Below, piece after piece: positions 20,461 to 30,809 of a stretch of DNA of 64,000 nt. The notes under the pieces were generated by a model. The model searched no databases, was not told where the DNA came from, and saw nothing but the letters and a program-made list of their open reading frames with translations. Where the stretch lies: assembly GCA_002733605.1 (NCBI GenBank), contig NVWK01000001.1, forward strand, positions 237,837 to 301,836, in the 5' to 3' direction. The position numbers and the translations under genes are program-made. This DNA comes from Robiginitomaculum sp. GTDB lineage: Bacteria > Pseudomonadota > Alphaproteobacteria > Caulobacterales > Maricaulaceae. How positions within the stretch are numbered: position 1 is the stretch's first letter; the number at the start of each line of letters is the position of its first letter.

Positions 20461-21780
20461 ATGAGCAAACACGACAACATATGCACGGGTCTATGCCGTG
20501 ATTGTGGCGCGGATGTGGCGCCAGATGTGCCAACATGTCCGAAATGCCGTTCATATCGTCTCCTGTATCACCCTGAATTACATACACTCTCGATCGCCCA
20601 TGTGGATTGTGATGCCTTTTTTGCCTCCGTGGAGAAACGTGACAATCCAGAACTGGCCGACAAACCTGTCATCATAGGCGGCGGCACACGCGGCGTTGTC
20701 GCAGCCGCCTGTTACAATGCGCGTGTCTATGGTGTGCGCTCGGCCATGCCCATGTTCAAAGCCCTCAAAGCCTGTCCACACGCCGTTGTCATCCGGCCAA
20801 CCCACAATAAATACAGCTATGAAGGCGGGCGGGTCAAAAAAATCATGCTGGATTACACTCCACTGGTGCAACCCATCTCCATAGACGAAGCCTTTCTGGA
20901 TTTAACCGGTACGGAGCGCCTACACGGTGGCTCGCCTGCCAGCACATTGATCAAATTACAAAACCGCATACATGAAGAAATAGGCGTCACGGTCAGTGTC
21001 GGCTTATCCTACAATAAATTTTTGGCCAAAACCGCTTCGGATTTGGACAAGCCGAACGGGTTTGCTCTTATTGGCCAAAGCGAGGCTCTTGATTTTTTGA
21101 AAGACAAACCGGTCGAATTTATATTTGGCATTGGCCCTGCATTCGCCCGCACGCTCAACAAAGCCGGCATTAAAAGCATTGCCGACGTACGCAAACGGTC
21201 CGATTCGCAAATGATGAAGCAATTCGGGGAATCAGGTCTCAGATTGGCAAAATTATCCCGTGCCGAAGACCACCGCCCGGTCAAAGTGGAAAGCATCCGC
21301 AAAAGCATTTCCACCGAAATTACATTCAATACGGATATCGGAGACGAAACGGAACTCACCGACAGGCTCTGGCAAGTCTGCGAAAAGACCGCCGATCGCG
21401 CCAAAGCGAAAAACATGGCAGGGTATGTGGTTACCCTAAAATTGAAAACCCATAATTTCCAAACCATAACCCGCAGACGCACCCTCACCGAACCCGTCCA
21501 ACTTGCCGACATTATTTTCCATACCTGCCTCCCCTTGTTACAAGCCGAGATCAGCGGTGCCAAACAGGGCCGCAAATTCCGTCTGATTGGCGCAGGGCTT
21601 TCAAGCCTGTGTCCCCCCGCAGGAGACGCAGGAGATCTCCTCGACCCGAAAGCTCAAAAACGCAGGATAGCCGAACGCGCCAGCGACAAAGCCCGTCAAA
21701 AATTTGGTACAGACGCAGTTATGACAGGCCGGGCTTTACGACGAAAAGGAACGCCGAAGCCGAAAAATAAAACGTCTTAA
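20461..21780 (+). CDS. dinB: DNA polymerase IV with N-terminal Cys-rich (zinc ribbon-like) extension
   Basis: HVDCDAFFASVEKRDNP, SIDEAFLDLTGT, SYNKFLAKTASDLDKP; N-terminal CxxxCxxC...CPKC. Confidence 0.93.
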   Translation: MSKHDNICTGLCRDCGADVAPDVPTCPKCRSYRLLYHPELHTLSIAHVDCDAFFASVEKRDNPELADKPVIIGGGTRGVVAAACYNARVYGVRSAMPMFKALKACPHAVVIRPTHNKYSYEGGRVKKIMLDYTPLVQPISIDEAFLDLTGTERLHGGSPASTLIKLQNRIHEEIGVTVSVGLSYNKFLAKTASDLDKPNGFALIGQSEALDFLKDKPVEFIFGIGPAFARTLNKAGIKSIADVRKRSDSQMMKQFGESGLRLAKLSRAEDHRPVKVESIRKSISTEITFNTDIGDETELTDRLWQVCEKTADRAKAKNMAGYVVTLKLKTHNFQTITRRRTLTEPVQLADIIFHTCLPLLQAEISGAKQGRKFRLIGAGLSSLCPPAGDAGDLLDPKAQKRRIAERASDKARQKFGTDAVMTGRALRRKGTPKPKNKTS

Positions 21781-21794
21781 AAGCCGGTAAGGAC

Positions 21795-22307
21795 TCATTT
21801 TTTGGCGTAATGATCAAAATATGCATATGTCATATCGTTCGGAACCCCATCAGCACGACGCCAGTATCCGGCACTTTCGGCATTCAGAACACTCCCATCA
21901 GGGGTGGCGATAAAAACAGTCGGTGTCCCCTCGATTTTTTCGACACCGAAACGTTTTGAAACCGCCCGGTTTTGATCATTCTGCCCGGGCTTGCTACCCG
22001 CACTTACATAGACAAGCTCGAAATTTTCAGAAATCAAAGTTTTGAACGCGGGCGTATCCAGCCGTGTCGCCAATGCACGGCTATCATGACACCAATTCGC
22101 GCCCATCACGATAACAGTACGTACCCCCCGGCTTCGCGCGCGCTCAAGTGCAGCGTCCACATCAGCCATAGCATCACTGTTATCATCAAAAGGACGTAGC
22201 TCCACATGCTCTCGTGCAACGGCATTTGCTTTTTTCGGAGCGGCCTCGGCATAGGCATGCCCGAACACCAACATTCCTGCCAAAAACATCAACACGATTC
22301 TGTACAT
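21795..22307 (-). CDS. thioredoxin-fold secreted protein
   Basis: MYRIVLMFLAGMLVFGHAYAEAA signal; VIVMGANWCHDSRAL, GTPTVFIATPDGSVL; start set to 22307 behind an AAGGAGAAT SD. Confidence 0.75.
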   Translation of the reverse strand: MYRIVLMFLAGMLVFGHAYAEAAPKKANAVAREHVELRPFDDNSDAMADVDAALERARSRGVRTVIVMGANWCHDSRALATRLDTPAFKTLISENFELVYVSAGSKPGQNDQNRAVSKRFGVEKIEGTPTVFIATPDGSVLNAESAGYWRRADGVPNDMTYAYFDHYAKK

Positions 22308-22399
22308 AAAATTCTCCTTTTGTCGCAAGCTAGCATAGCCTAGAGTGCAACTCCAATACCAATAACGGGGATGTAAACACCCTTTCGGGAGCACATATA

Positions 22400-23860
22400 A
22401 TGTCTAAACAACCTCTTACGGCCCTAATCATTGGTGCCGGATTTGCAGGCATATGTTCTGCCATCAAACTCCGTGAAGCCGGAATAGATAATTTCATCAT
22501 CGTCGAAAAAACTGGCGGCATTAGCGGCACATGGTATGACAACGCCTATCCCGGAGCCGCCTGTGACGTACCCTCACATCTGTATTCTTTCTCCTTCGCC
22601 CCCAACCCCAACTGGAGCCGCCGCTTTTCTCCAGCTTCTGAAATCCGGGCCTACGTAGAAAAAACCGTGCAAGATTACGATCTTCAAAAGCATATTCGCC
22701 CGCATACGGAAATCGTCTCGGCAAAATTTGATAAGACCAAAGCCCTATGGCACGTCACCGCCAAAGACGGCACCGTATTCACCACACGATTTGTCATGGC
22801 CAGCGTCGCTATACTCGGCACGCCTCAATTACCAGACATAAAAGGCATTAAATCGTTCAAAGGCCCGGCGTTTCATTCAGCCCGCTGGGATCAAGATGTC
22901 GATGTGACAGGCAAACACATAGCCATTATCGGGAGTGCGGCCAGTGCCTTGCAGATCATCCCTGAAATCGCAAAAACCGCCTCAAAAGTATCCGTATTTC
23001 AACGCACAGCCAATTATGTCATTCCTAGAGGCGACCGGAACTACTCCAAATTTGAAAAATTCCTGTTCAGAACCTTCCCATGGACAATGAAATTTCCGCG
23101 CCTTGGCACCTATGCCTATGTAGATTTTCTGTTTTATCACAATTTCCGCCAAGGCAGTTTCATCAACAAACACCTCACAAAATCCTCCGCGAAACTACGT
23201 AAAAAATTAATCAAAGATCCTGAGTTACTCGCAGACCTTACCCCTGATTACGCAATGGGATGTAAACGGGTTTTGTTGTCAGATAATTTCTACGAAGCCC
23301 TTCAACGTGAAAATGTAGATGTCATCACGGACGGCATCGATAAAATCACCGCCAAAGGCGTCATGACCGAAACTGGAAAAAATATTGACGCGGATATAAT
23401 TGTGTTTGCGACCGGTTTCAAGACAACCAATTTTCTATCTGGCCTCAAAATGAGCGGTATTCACGGCGGCACGCTGGCCAAATGGCGCAAAAACCCGAAA
23501 GCCTTACGCGGGCTGATTATAGAAAACATGCCCAATGCCTTTTTTCTGCTCGGGCCAAATACAAATCTCGGACATTCCTCGATGATTCTGATGATCGAGG
23601 CACAGGTAAAATATATGATCCAGTGCATACAAGCCGTACCGGAAGACAAATATCTCAGTGTCAAACCAGATGCCGTACGCACCTATAATGAAGAGCTACA
23701 AAAACATCTCGACACATCCATGTGGGCAACAGGCTGTGTCAGCTGGTATAAAACTGCTGACGGCAGCCTCCCGACCATGTGGCCACATCAAACTTCGACC
23801 TTCTCCAAAATGATGCGGGTCGCGGATATGAATGAATATGATATGGTAGATATAGGCTAG
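22400..23860 (+). CDS. flavin-containing monooxygenase (Baeyer-Villiger type)
   Basis: GAGFAGICSAIKLREAG, GTWYDNAYPGAACDVPSHLYSFSF, IIGSAASALQIIPEIA. Confidence 0.92.
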   Translation: MSKQPLTALIIGAGFAGICSAIKLREAGIDNFIIVEKTGGISGTWYDNAYPGAACDVPSHLYSFSFAPNPNWSRRFSPASEIRAYVEKTVQDYDLQKHIRPHTEIVSAKFDKTKALWHVTAKDGTVFTTRFVMASVAILGTPQLPDIKGIKSFKGPAFHSARWDQDVDVTGKHIAIIGSAASALQIIPEIAKTASKVSVFQRTANYVIPRGDRNYSKFEKFLFRTFPWTMKFPRLGTYAYVDFLFYHNFRQGSFINKHLTKSSAKLRKKLIKDPELLADLTPDYAMGCKRVLLSDNFYEALQRENVDVITDGIDKITAKGVMTETGKNIDADIIVFATGFKTTNFLSGLKMSGIHGGTLAKWRKNPKALRGLIIENMPNAFFLLGPNTNLGHSSMILMIEAQVKYMIQCIQAVPEDKYLSVKPDAVRTYNEELQKHLDTSMWATGCVSWYKTADGSLPTMWPHQTSTFSKMMRVADMNEYDMVDIG

Positions 23861-23861
23861 A

Positions 23862-24410
23862 TCATTTAATTTTTCCGGCCATCATCGGCAACATGGCCAA
23901 AGGTGTGAACACGACCCCAAAAACGCCGCCATAAAAACCTTTAACCCAGATGAACAGCGCTAGTGACAATTGAGTGATTTTCAACACCCAAAACACCATC
24001 AAGATGAGCGGCCCAATAACCACAATTCCGATCACGCCCATCATAAGGGCGCGTAAAATTACGTTTTGCGGTAAAATTCGCAAGGGAAACGGCAGGGTTT
24101 CTTTGGGATAGTCAGGCACAACACCTTTCCCAATACGCCCTCTTAGCAAAGGGGTGGCGATTAATGTCAACAGCACACCAATAACGAACCCTGTCACCAA
24201 AACATCAATGATAATGCCGCCCGGCCCCGTAAAAGGTACATTCTCCATGTTCCGTGCCACTAACCAGCCAAACAACATACCGAAGCCTCCATTAATGATG
24301 GCTGATGCGATCATTTCTATGATCATGAATTTTTTGAGCGGCAAAATTTTTGGTGCGGTGGCTGTGTCGGTCATAAATGTATTCCCCTTTTTTGCAAGCT
24401 TAGTCGGCAC
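23862..24410 (-). CDS. integral membrane hypothetical protein
   Basis: Four predicted hydrophobic segments; start may be internal MTDTATAP. Confidence 0.6.
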   Translation of the reverse strand: MPTKLAKKGNTFMTDTATAPKILPLKKFMIIEMIASAIINGGFGMLFGWLVARNMENVPFTGPGGIIIDVLVTGFVIGVLLTLIATPLLRGRIGKGVVPDYPKETLPFPLRILPQNVILRALMMGVIGIVVIGPLILMVFWVLKITQLSLALFIWVKGFYGGVFGVVFTPLAMLPMMAGKIK

Positions 24411-24527
24411 ACCTTATGCGGTCAATCCAGACTATGGTCACACATCATTGTAAGCTATCTTGCCTATTCCCCATAAGCCTCCTATGATTGTTGTGCATGA
24501 CCAACACGATGCACAAGAGGGGAAAAT

Positions 24528-26882
24528 ATGTTTTTAAATGCCGATGGATCATTCCGCCACGAAATACTGCCAACCCAGGCGAGGGCTTTAGCAAACCCGA
24601 TTGTCAATCTAAGCCGGCGCAAGTTTTTGGGCGGAGCAGGTACAATGGTCATTGGCATGTCACTTTTAAGTGCCTGCGCCCCTGCGGACACGTTTCCCGA
24701 GATCGAAGCCGATGCAACTCCCTCGCCTCTGACAGAGGTAAAGGGCGGCGACGCAACCCCATCACTGTTCATAACGATTGAGCCAAACGGAGACGTGAAG
24801 CTAATTTGTCACCGCTCTGAAATGGGGCAACAAACATGGACATCCATGACCCAGATACTCGCCGATGAAATGGAAGCGGACTGGGACAAAATTGAAATTG
24901 TCCAAGCCGTTGGCGATGCCAAATACGGAGATCAAAACACGGATGGCTCCACATCTGTGCGCAATAACTTCCACCGCCTGCGCGTCACAGGGGCCGCCAT
25001 GCGCCACATGCTGGAAAACGCAGCCGCACAATTGTGGAAAGTTGATGTATCCGAATGCAAGGCCGAGCTTGGCGTTGTCTATCATACCGAGAGTCGTAAA
25101 AAGGCCCATTTCGGGAAATTGGCAGAATTTGCCGGCAAACTCCCTATCCCTTCTGAGGACATGCTGACCCTTAAAAAACGAGAAGACTGGCGCTATATTG
25201 GCAAGGCCTCTCCCTCTCTGACGGTTCCGAAAATCATACATGGCCAAGGCACATTCGGCATGGATGTCCGCCTACCGGATATGCTGTACGCCGTTGTCGC
25301 CCATCCCCCACAGACACAAGGCAAAGTAAAATCCTTTAATGCGGCACAGACCATGGCTGTACCCGGGGTCAAAAGCACATACCAATTACCCGACGCAACA
25401 ACCCCTGTTGGCTTTAATCCACTGGGTGGAGTTGCCATCATTGCAACGGATACATGGGCAGCTATTCAAGGGCGTAAAGCCTTGGAAATTGAATGGGAAG
25501 CTGGCCCCAACGCAGGGTATTCATCACAAATATTTGCGCAAGCCATGCAAGAAACGGCCCGTCAACCCGGCGAAATTAAACGCAAACGCGGAGATGTAGA
25601 CGCCGCTCTGGCAAATGCAGAGAAAACGATTGTGGCCGAATACTACGCCGCCCACCTTTCACAGTCCCCTATGGAACCACCGACAGCCACCGCACGCTGG
25701 ACGGACGGCAAGGTTGAATGCTGGACATGTACACAAAACCCGCAAGCCGCGCGCACTACAGTTGCGCAAGTCTGTGGCGTTGACCCTTCAGATGTCACGA
25801 TTAATGTCACATGGCTTGGTGGCGGGTTTGGCCGCAAATCCAAACCCGATTACGTCGCTGAAGCCGCCCTCATCGCGCGCGAAGCTGGCAAACCTGTTAA
25901 ACTGGTCTGGACCCGTGAGGACGATCTTCAACACGGGTATTTCCATGCGGTCAGCGCCCAACGCCTAGAAGCCAGCCTTGATGCAGACGGCAAACCCAGC
26001 GCATGGTTACACCGCACGGTTTTCCCTACAATCAGCTCAACCTTTGCCCCCGGCGCAGATATGCCGTCTGCGGGCGAGCTTGGCTTGGGTGCCAGCGACA
26101 TGCCATTTGCCATCCCCAATATCCAGCTTGAGGCAGGACGTGCCAAAGGCCATATCAGAATTGGCTGGCTCCGCTCTGTTTGCAATGTCTACCAAGCTTT
26201 TGCCGTACAAAGTTTTGCAGCCGAACTGGCCCATGCAGCCGGACGTGACCAAAAAGATTACCTTCTCGAACTGCTCGGCCCAGCCCGGCATTTCGACCCC
26301 AACACAGAGGGCGCAGAATACTCAAACTACGGCAGCCCCCTGGAAGAATATCCAATCGACACGGCCCGACTTGCCAAGGTGACAAAGACTGCGGCCAAAA
26401 TGGCAAATTGGGGACGGACATTACCCGAAAGCCACGGTATCGGGATTGCCACCCACCGCTCATTCCTCTCCTATGTCTCGACCGTGATTGAAGTGAAAGT
26501 GGACGCCGATGGAGCCCTGACCATCATCGGCATCTGGAGTGCGATTGACGCAGGGACAGTCGTCAACACAGGCCATACAATTTCACAAGTAGAAGGCGGC
26601 ACACTATATGGTCTATCCAATGCCCTTTACGGCGAAATCACAGCTGAAAACGGCATTGTCCAACAGGCCAACTTCCCGGACTGGCGCGTCATGCGCATGT
26701 CGGAAGCGCCCCGGCATTTCGAAGTTCAAATTATTGAATCCGATGCCCCTCCTGGCGGTGTCGGCGAACCTCCAACCCCGCCCGCCGCGCCAGCCTTGGC
26801 CAATGCCATCTTTGACGCCACAGGCGTGCGCTTGCGTTCACTGCCGTTCATCAGCGCCAACAGCAATACTTTACCGGTATAA
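24528..26882 (+). CDS. xanthine dehydrogenase family molybdopterin-binding subunit (isoquinoline 1-oxidoreductase beta-like)
   Basis: SRRKFLGG Tat-type motif, LGGGFGRKSKPDYVAEAALIA, GGVGEPPTPPAAPALANAIFDATG. Confidence 0.93.
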   Translation: MFLNADGSFRHEILPTQARALANPIVNLSRRKFLGGAGTMVIGMSLLSACAPADTFPEIEADATPSPLTEVKGGDATPSLFITIEPNGDVKLICHRSEMGQQTWTSMTQILADEMEADWDKIEIVQAVGDAKYGDQNTDGSTSVRNNFHRLRVTGAAMRHMLENAAAQLWKVDVSECKAELGVVYHTESRKKAHFGKLAEFAGKLPIPSEDMLTLKKREDWRYIGKASPSLTVPKIIHGQGTFGMDVRLPDMLYAVVAHPPQTQGKVKSFNAAQTMAVPGVKSTYQLPDATTPVGFNPLGGVAIIATDTWAAIQGRKALEIEWEAGPNAGYSSQIFAQAMQETARQPGEIKRKRGDVDAALANAEKTIVAEYYAAHLSQSPMEPPTATARWTDGKVECWTCTQNPQAARTTVAQVCGVDPSDVTINVTWLGGGFGRKSKPDYVAEAALIAREAGKPVKLVWTREDDLQHGYFHAVSAQRLEASLDADGKPSAWLHRTVFPTISSTFAPGADMPSAGELGLGASDMPFAIPNIQLEAGRAKGHIRIGWLRSVCNVYQAFAVQSFAAELAHAAGRDQKDYLLELLGPARHFDPNTEGAEYSNYGSPLEEYPIDTARLAKVTKTAAKMANWGRTLPESHGIGIATHRSFLSYVSTVIEVKVDADGALTIIGIWSAIDAGTVVNTGHTISQVEGGTLYGLSNALYGEITAENGIVQQANFPDWRVMRMSEAPRHFEVQIIESDAPPGGVGEPPTPPAAPALANAIFDATGVRLRSLPFISANSNTLPV

Positions 26883-26895
26883 GAAGGGATTTATC

Positions 26896-27351
26896 ATGAC
26901 AGTCACACTGAAAATTAACGGCAAATCCCAAACGGTAAATGCCGCCGAAGGCACACCTCTTCTCTGGGTGTTACGCGATCATCTGGGCATGACAGGCACG
27001 AAATTCGGGTGCGGTGTTGCCCAATGCGGTGCCTGCACAGTCCATGTAGACGGCGTCCCTATACGCGCCTGCATCACGCCCCACGACAGCTTGGACGGTG
27101 CAAATATTACCACCATTGAAGGGAAATCGGGCAAGGCCGCAGACGCTATCCGTAAAGCTTGGCAAGCCATTGATGTACCCCAATGTGGCTATTGCCAATC
27201 CGGTCAAATCATGTCGGCGATTGCCCTTCTGGAAGAAACCCCTAATCCATCCGACGAAGATATTGACGACGCGATGAACGGCAATATTTGCAGATGTGCC
27301 ACCTATATGAAAATTCGGAGCGCCATCAAAGACGCGGCAGGTTCATTATAG
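26896..27351 (+). CDS. (2Fe-2S)-binding subunit of aldehyde/isoquinoline oxidoreductase
   Basis: MTVTLKINGKSQ..GTKFGCGVAQCGACTVHVDG...QCGYCQSGQIMSA...NGNICRCATY; ATG at 26896 inside ORF 26608..27351. Confidence 0.94.
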   Translation: MTVTLKINGKSQTVNAAEGTPLLWVLRDHLGMTGTKFGCGVAQCGACTVHVDGVPIRACITPHDSLDGANITTIEGKSGKAADAIRKAWQAIDVPQCGYCQSGQIMSAIALLEETPNPSDEDIDDAMNGNICRCATYMKIRSAIKDAAGSL

Positions 27352-28304
27352 TTTCAACACTCGAGCCGCTTCAGGATCATCATCACCCTGCCGATGTTCT
27401 GGCGTTTATAAAACGCGAACAGGACAGCAATACCCCGTGTGCCCTTCTCGTTATCACCGATATTCGCGGCGGCACATTACGGGCAAAAGGTACGCTTATG
27501 GCAGTAGCAGCCAACGGCAAAACCGCAGGCTATATTTCAAACGGGTGTGTAGACGCGGATATTATTTCACAAGCACAGACTGCCCTTCACGAAAACAAAA
27601 CAGTCTCCCTTCTCTACGGGGAAGGCTCTCCATTTAAAGACATTAAATTGCCGTGTGGTGGTTCGATAGAGATATCCATTATCCCCAACCCCGACCCGAC
27701 TATCATCAATACAGCTACACTCTCATTAAGTGCACGAAAAAGCGTTACTCTACAGATTTCAAAAGGCGGCCTATACATACAAAACAACCCTCTCAACAAG
27801 AAGGTCGCAACCTTCGAAATCACCTACCAACCCAAGCTCAAACTTCGCATTGTTGGGCGAGGCGCGCCTGTACGTAGCCTCGCTTCACAAGCTGCGCAAT
27901 CCGGATTTGAGGTGCATATCCAATCCCCGGAGCCTGATCTGGAAGCCCTCGCCGATACAAACAATCTCATCACCTTTGAATTGCTTAACACCCCCGAAAC
28001 CCCACCCCCTTGTCAGGACGATAAATGGACAGCGCTTGTACTTATGTTTCATGACCACGAGTGGGAAACAGAAATTTTGAAACAAGCATTGTCTCGGCCT
28101 GCATTTTACATTGGCGCTCTGGGAAGCCCCCAAACCCATTCCGCACGTTGTGAAACTCTACGCGCATCAGGAGTATCCCCAGAAAACATTGCCAAAATTC
28201 ACGGCCCCATCGGCCTCATCCCCAGCATGCGCGATGCAAATCTGCTTGCCGTATCAGCCTTGGGTGAAATTATAAAAACCGCCCAAATTAAACACAGATT
28301 ATGA
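27345..28304 (+). CDS. XdhC family molybdoenzyme maturation factor (start codon uncertain)
   Basis: CALLVITDIRGGTLRAKGTLMAV, GCVDADI, GAPVRSLASQAAQSGFEV, YIGALGSPQTHSARCETL; no canonical start after the iorA-like stop. Confidence 0.8.
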   Translation: MIVSTLEPLQDHHHPADVLAFIKREQDSNTPCALLVITDIRGGTLRAKGTLMAVAANGKTAGYISNGCVDADIISQAQTALHENKTVSLLYGEGSPFKDIKLPCGGSIEISIIPNPDPTIINTATLSLSARKSVTLQISKGGLYIQNNPLNKKVATFEITYQPKLKLRIVGRGAPVRSLASQAAQSGFEVHIQSPEPDLEALADTNNLITFELLNTPETPPPCQDDKWTALVLMFHDHEWETEILKQALSRPAFYIGALGSPQTHSARCETLRASGVSPENIAKIHGPIGLIPSMRDANLLAVSALGEIIKTAQIKHRL

Positions 28305-28885
28305 GAGCCGAAGATTGCGCAATTCTCGTACTCGCAAGTGGAAGTTCGAAACGCTTTGGGCCAGAAGATAAATTATTGACCCCTTTTCTAGGCCGCCCTT
28401 TGTGCACCCATATTATAGACACCACCGTCCAAATCAATTTCATGCACCGCTATGTCATCGTGCCTGAAAACTGTCCTGATCGTGTTGCCCCGTTCATACA
28501 GGCTAATTTCCAAATCATCATCAATCCCAAACCCGAAGCCGGACGTGGATACGCCTTGAGGCTTGGCGCGCAAGCTCTACTGGCGCACAGTATTAAAAAC
28601 ATGTGTGTCGTTCTGGCAGACATGCCCCTCATAAACACATCTCACCTACATACGCTGTTAGAGCGGGCAACAGGCCCCGTCACGATGAGTGCCTATAACG
28701 GCATCAAAATGCCACCTGCCATATTTGCAAATGAAGCCCTGATACAATTATCAAAGCCCCAGACTGCACGGAAAAACCTGGTGGAAAACCAGCAAACTGT
28801 CTGCGTCCCTCTTTCGGGTTTGGCAGCACAGGATATTGATACCAAAACAGAGTTACGCACCCTTGAAGACCAGTTTAAACTATAA
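28301..28885 (+). CDS. MobA/MocA-like nucleotidyltransferase
   Basis: LVLASGSSKRFGPEDKLLTPFLGRPL, VVLADMPLI. Confidence 0.88.
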   Translation: MRAEDCAILVLASGSSKRFGPEDKLLTPFLGRPLCTHIIDTTVQINFMHRYVIVPENCPDRVAPFIQANFQIIINPKPEAGRGYALRLGAQALLAHSIKNMCVVLADMPLINTSHLHTLLERATGPVTMSAYNGIKMPPAIFANEALIQLSKPQTARKNLVENQQTVCVPLSGLAAQDIDTKTELRTLEDQFKL

Positions 28886-28919
28886 ACGACTTGCGATTTT
28901 TGGAAAATTCCATTATTTA

Positions 28920-28934
28920 TGTTAGCGCACAACA
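28920..28934. promoter_or_regulatory. candidate LacI-family operator upstream of GH5 (TGTTAGCGCACAACA)
   Basis: Shares the 9-mer TGTTAGCGC with 40115..40128; resembles the TGTTAGCGCTAACA class. Confidence 0.45.
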
Positions 28935-28994
28935 AAATATGTAACATGCTGATAGTTATAAATATTTTTAATAGTGACATTTGGAGAGATCAAA

Positions 28995-30350
28995 ATGCTA
29001 CACAATTTTAAGCCTATAAAATTTGCTCTCTTGACCCTATCCGGGTTCCTTATGTCCGCGTGTTTATCCACACATTCACAAGACCATGGGTTTACGCAGG
29101 ACACAGCATCCCAATTTGTAACTGTCAAAGATACAGCCCTGATGATTGGAGAAACACCCTACCGGTTTGTCGGCGTAAATTTCTGGTACGGGGCTTATTT
29201 AGGTTCAGAAGGCGCAACCGGTAACATAGAAAGGCTCCGCGCCGAACTAGATTTACTCAAAAGCAAAGGCATTGATAATCTGCGAGTGCTTGGCGGTTCA
29301 GAAGACGGGCCAATGGAAAAATCTGTCCGGCCAGCCTTTCGCAACGCAAGCAGCGATTACAATGAAACCCTGTTACGCGGCCTTGATAGTTTGCTCGTCG
29401 AAATGGGCAAACGGGACATGAAAGCCGTGATTTATCTCAACAATTTCTGGGAATGGTCGGGCGGCATGGGCACCTATCTTTCATGGGTCAATAACGGGGA
29501 ATTTACCGATTTAGGCGACCCGAACAAGCCTTGGCCCGCCTACCCTTTAGCAACAATGAAATTTTACTCCAACACAGCCGCCAAGGCCCTGTATCAGGAT
29601 TATGTAAAAGCGGTGGTCGGACGCACAAACACCCTTACCGGCAAGGCTTACACCCACGACACAGCCATCATGGCCTGGCAATTGGCCAATGAACCCCGTC
29701 CCGGATATTCAGCCGCCCCCGGCATGGCCGATCTGCCCGAGTTTTATCAATGGATTGACGAAACGGCAGGGTTTATAAAATCAATTGATGGCAATCACCT
29801 TGTCTCCAGTGGCAATGAAGGCTTTATGGGTTGCGCCGATTATGATCCTTGTTTCAATGAAGCCCATAAAACTGATAACATAGATTATCTGACATTTCAC
29901 ATGTGGCCAAAAAACTGGAGTTGGGTTGATCCTGATAATATGCAAGGCACAATCGAAAGCACCAAATTAAAGGCGACAGCCTATATTGAACAACATATTG
30001 CCTATGCAAACACACTAAATAAACCAATTGTTTTGGAAGAATTCGGGCTGCCCCGTGACAAAGGCGCCATTACCATTAACTCATCGACCGAGTACCGGGA
30101 CCGGTTTTACGCCTTTGTATATGACCATGTTGAAAACAGCATTGCCCAAAACGGGCCGCTTGTGGGCACCAATGTCTGGACATGGGGTGGCTTCGGGCGC
30201 GCAGCACACCAAAACGGCATATGGCAGCAAGGCGATACAGATTTCACCGGCGATCCTCCTCAAGAAGATCAGGGCTTGAACTCCATTTTTGATACCGATG
30301 TTTCAACAATAAAAGTACTTTCCAATCACGCCGAGAAAATCACGAAATAA
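28995..30350 (+). CDS. GH5 family endo-beta-1,4-mannanase, lipoprotein
   Basis: MLHNFKPIKFALLTLSGFLMSAC lipobox; GVNFWYGAYLG, AIMAWQLANEPRPG, IVLEEFGLPRD; alternative start at 28974. Confidence 0.9.
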   Translation: MLHNFKPIKFALLTLSGFLMSACLSTHSQDHGFTQDTASQFVTVKDTALMIGETPYRFVGVNFWYGAYLGSEGATGNIERLRAELDLLKSKGIDNLRVLGGSEDGPMEKSVRPAFRNASSDYNETLLRGLDSLLVEMGKRDMKAVIYLNNFWEWSGGMGTYLSWVNNGEFTDLGDPNKPWPAYPLATMKFYSNTAAKALYQDYVKAVVGRTNTLTGKAYTHDTAIMAWQLANEPRPGYSAAPGMADLPEFYQWIDETAGFIKSIDGNHLVSSGNEGFMGCADYDPCFNEAHKTDNIDYLTFHMWPKNWSWVDPDNMQGTIESTKLKATAYIEQHIAYANTLNKPIVLEEFGLPRDKGAITINSSTEYRDRFYAFVYDHVENSIAQNGPLVGTNVWTWGGFGRAAHQNGIWQQGDTDFTGDPPQEDQGLNSIFDTDVSTIKVLSNHAEKITK

Positions 30351-30603
30351 ATAAGGGCATTCGCTCCGTTGTAGTTAGAACACCCCCGCCCCATCAACGC
30401 ATTGGTGCAATTCTTGACCCTCAAATATTGTTGATTTGAAATTTATCGCGTCCCTAAAACGCATCACGGCACCCCCAAGTATTAACCTGAGGATGCCGTG
30501 ATAATAAATTTAAGAGATGATACGCCGCCTGTGGAGAGACACCGAAACCACCAGTCTTCTACACGGTTTTAAATATTGCCCGTATTAGGTTCCTACTCAT
30601 CAA

Positions 30604-30617
30604 TGAAACCGGTTTCA
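30604..30617. promoter_or_regulatory. LacI-type operator palindrome TGAAACCGGTTTCA
   Basis: Perfect 14-bp palindrome in the intergenic region between the 3' ends of GH5 and lacI-like genes. Confidence 0.7.
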
Positions 30618-30809
30618 ATATATTTTGCATATTATTTTCATAAATTTGCATTTTGTGTCATATTTACAACATGGAAAATTAAATTATCCTTATCTTTCAG
30701 ATAGTTAAAAATATCAACAAAATACGAATACACCACCAACATTATGGCGGGTCAATATTTGGCAAAAAAATGATTTTGTTTCATAAATTCAAAACCCCCA
30801 CCATAAAAC

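Noticed and set aside
29064-29072. Perfect TTATCCACA DnaA-box
   Set aside because: Single site inside the GH5 coding sequence (LSTHS region) with no cluster of boxes or AT-rich unwinding element; chance match likely.
30463-30502. 9-bp inverted repeat ATCACGGCA...TGCCGTGAT downstream of GH5
   Set aside because: Probably an ordinary weak transcription end for GH5; no T-run and a loop of over 20 nt, so not called as a terminator.
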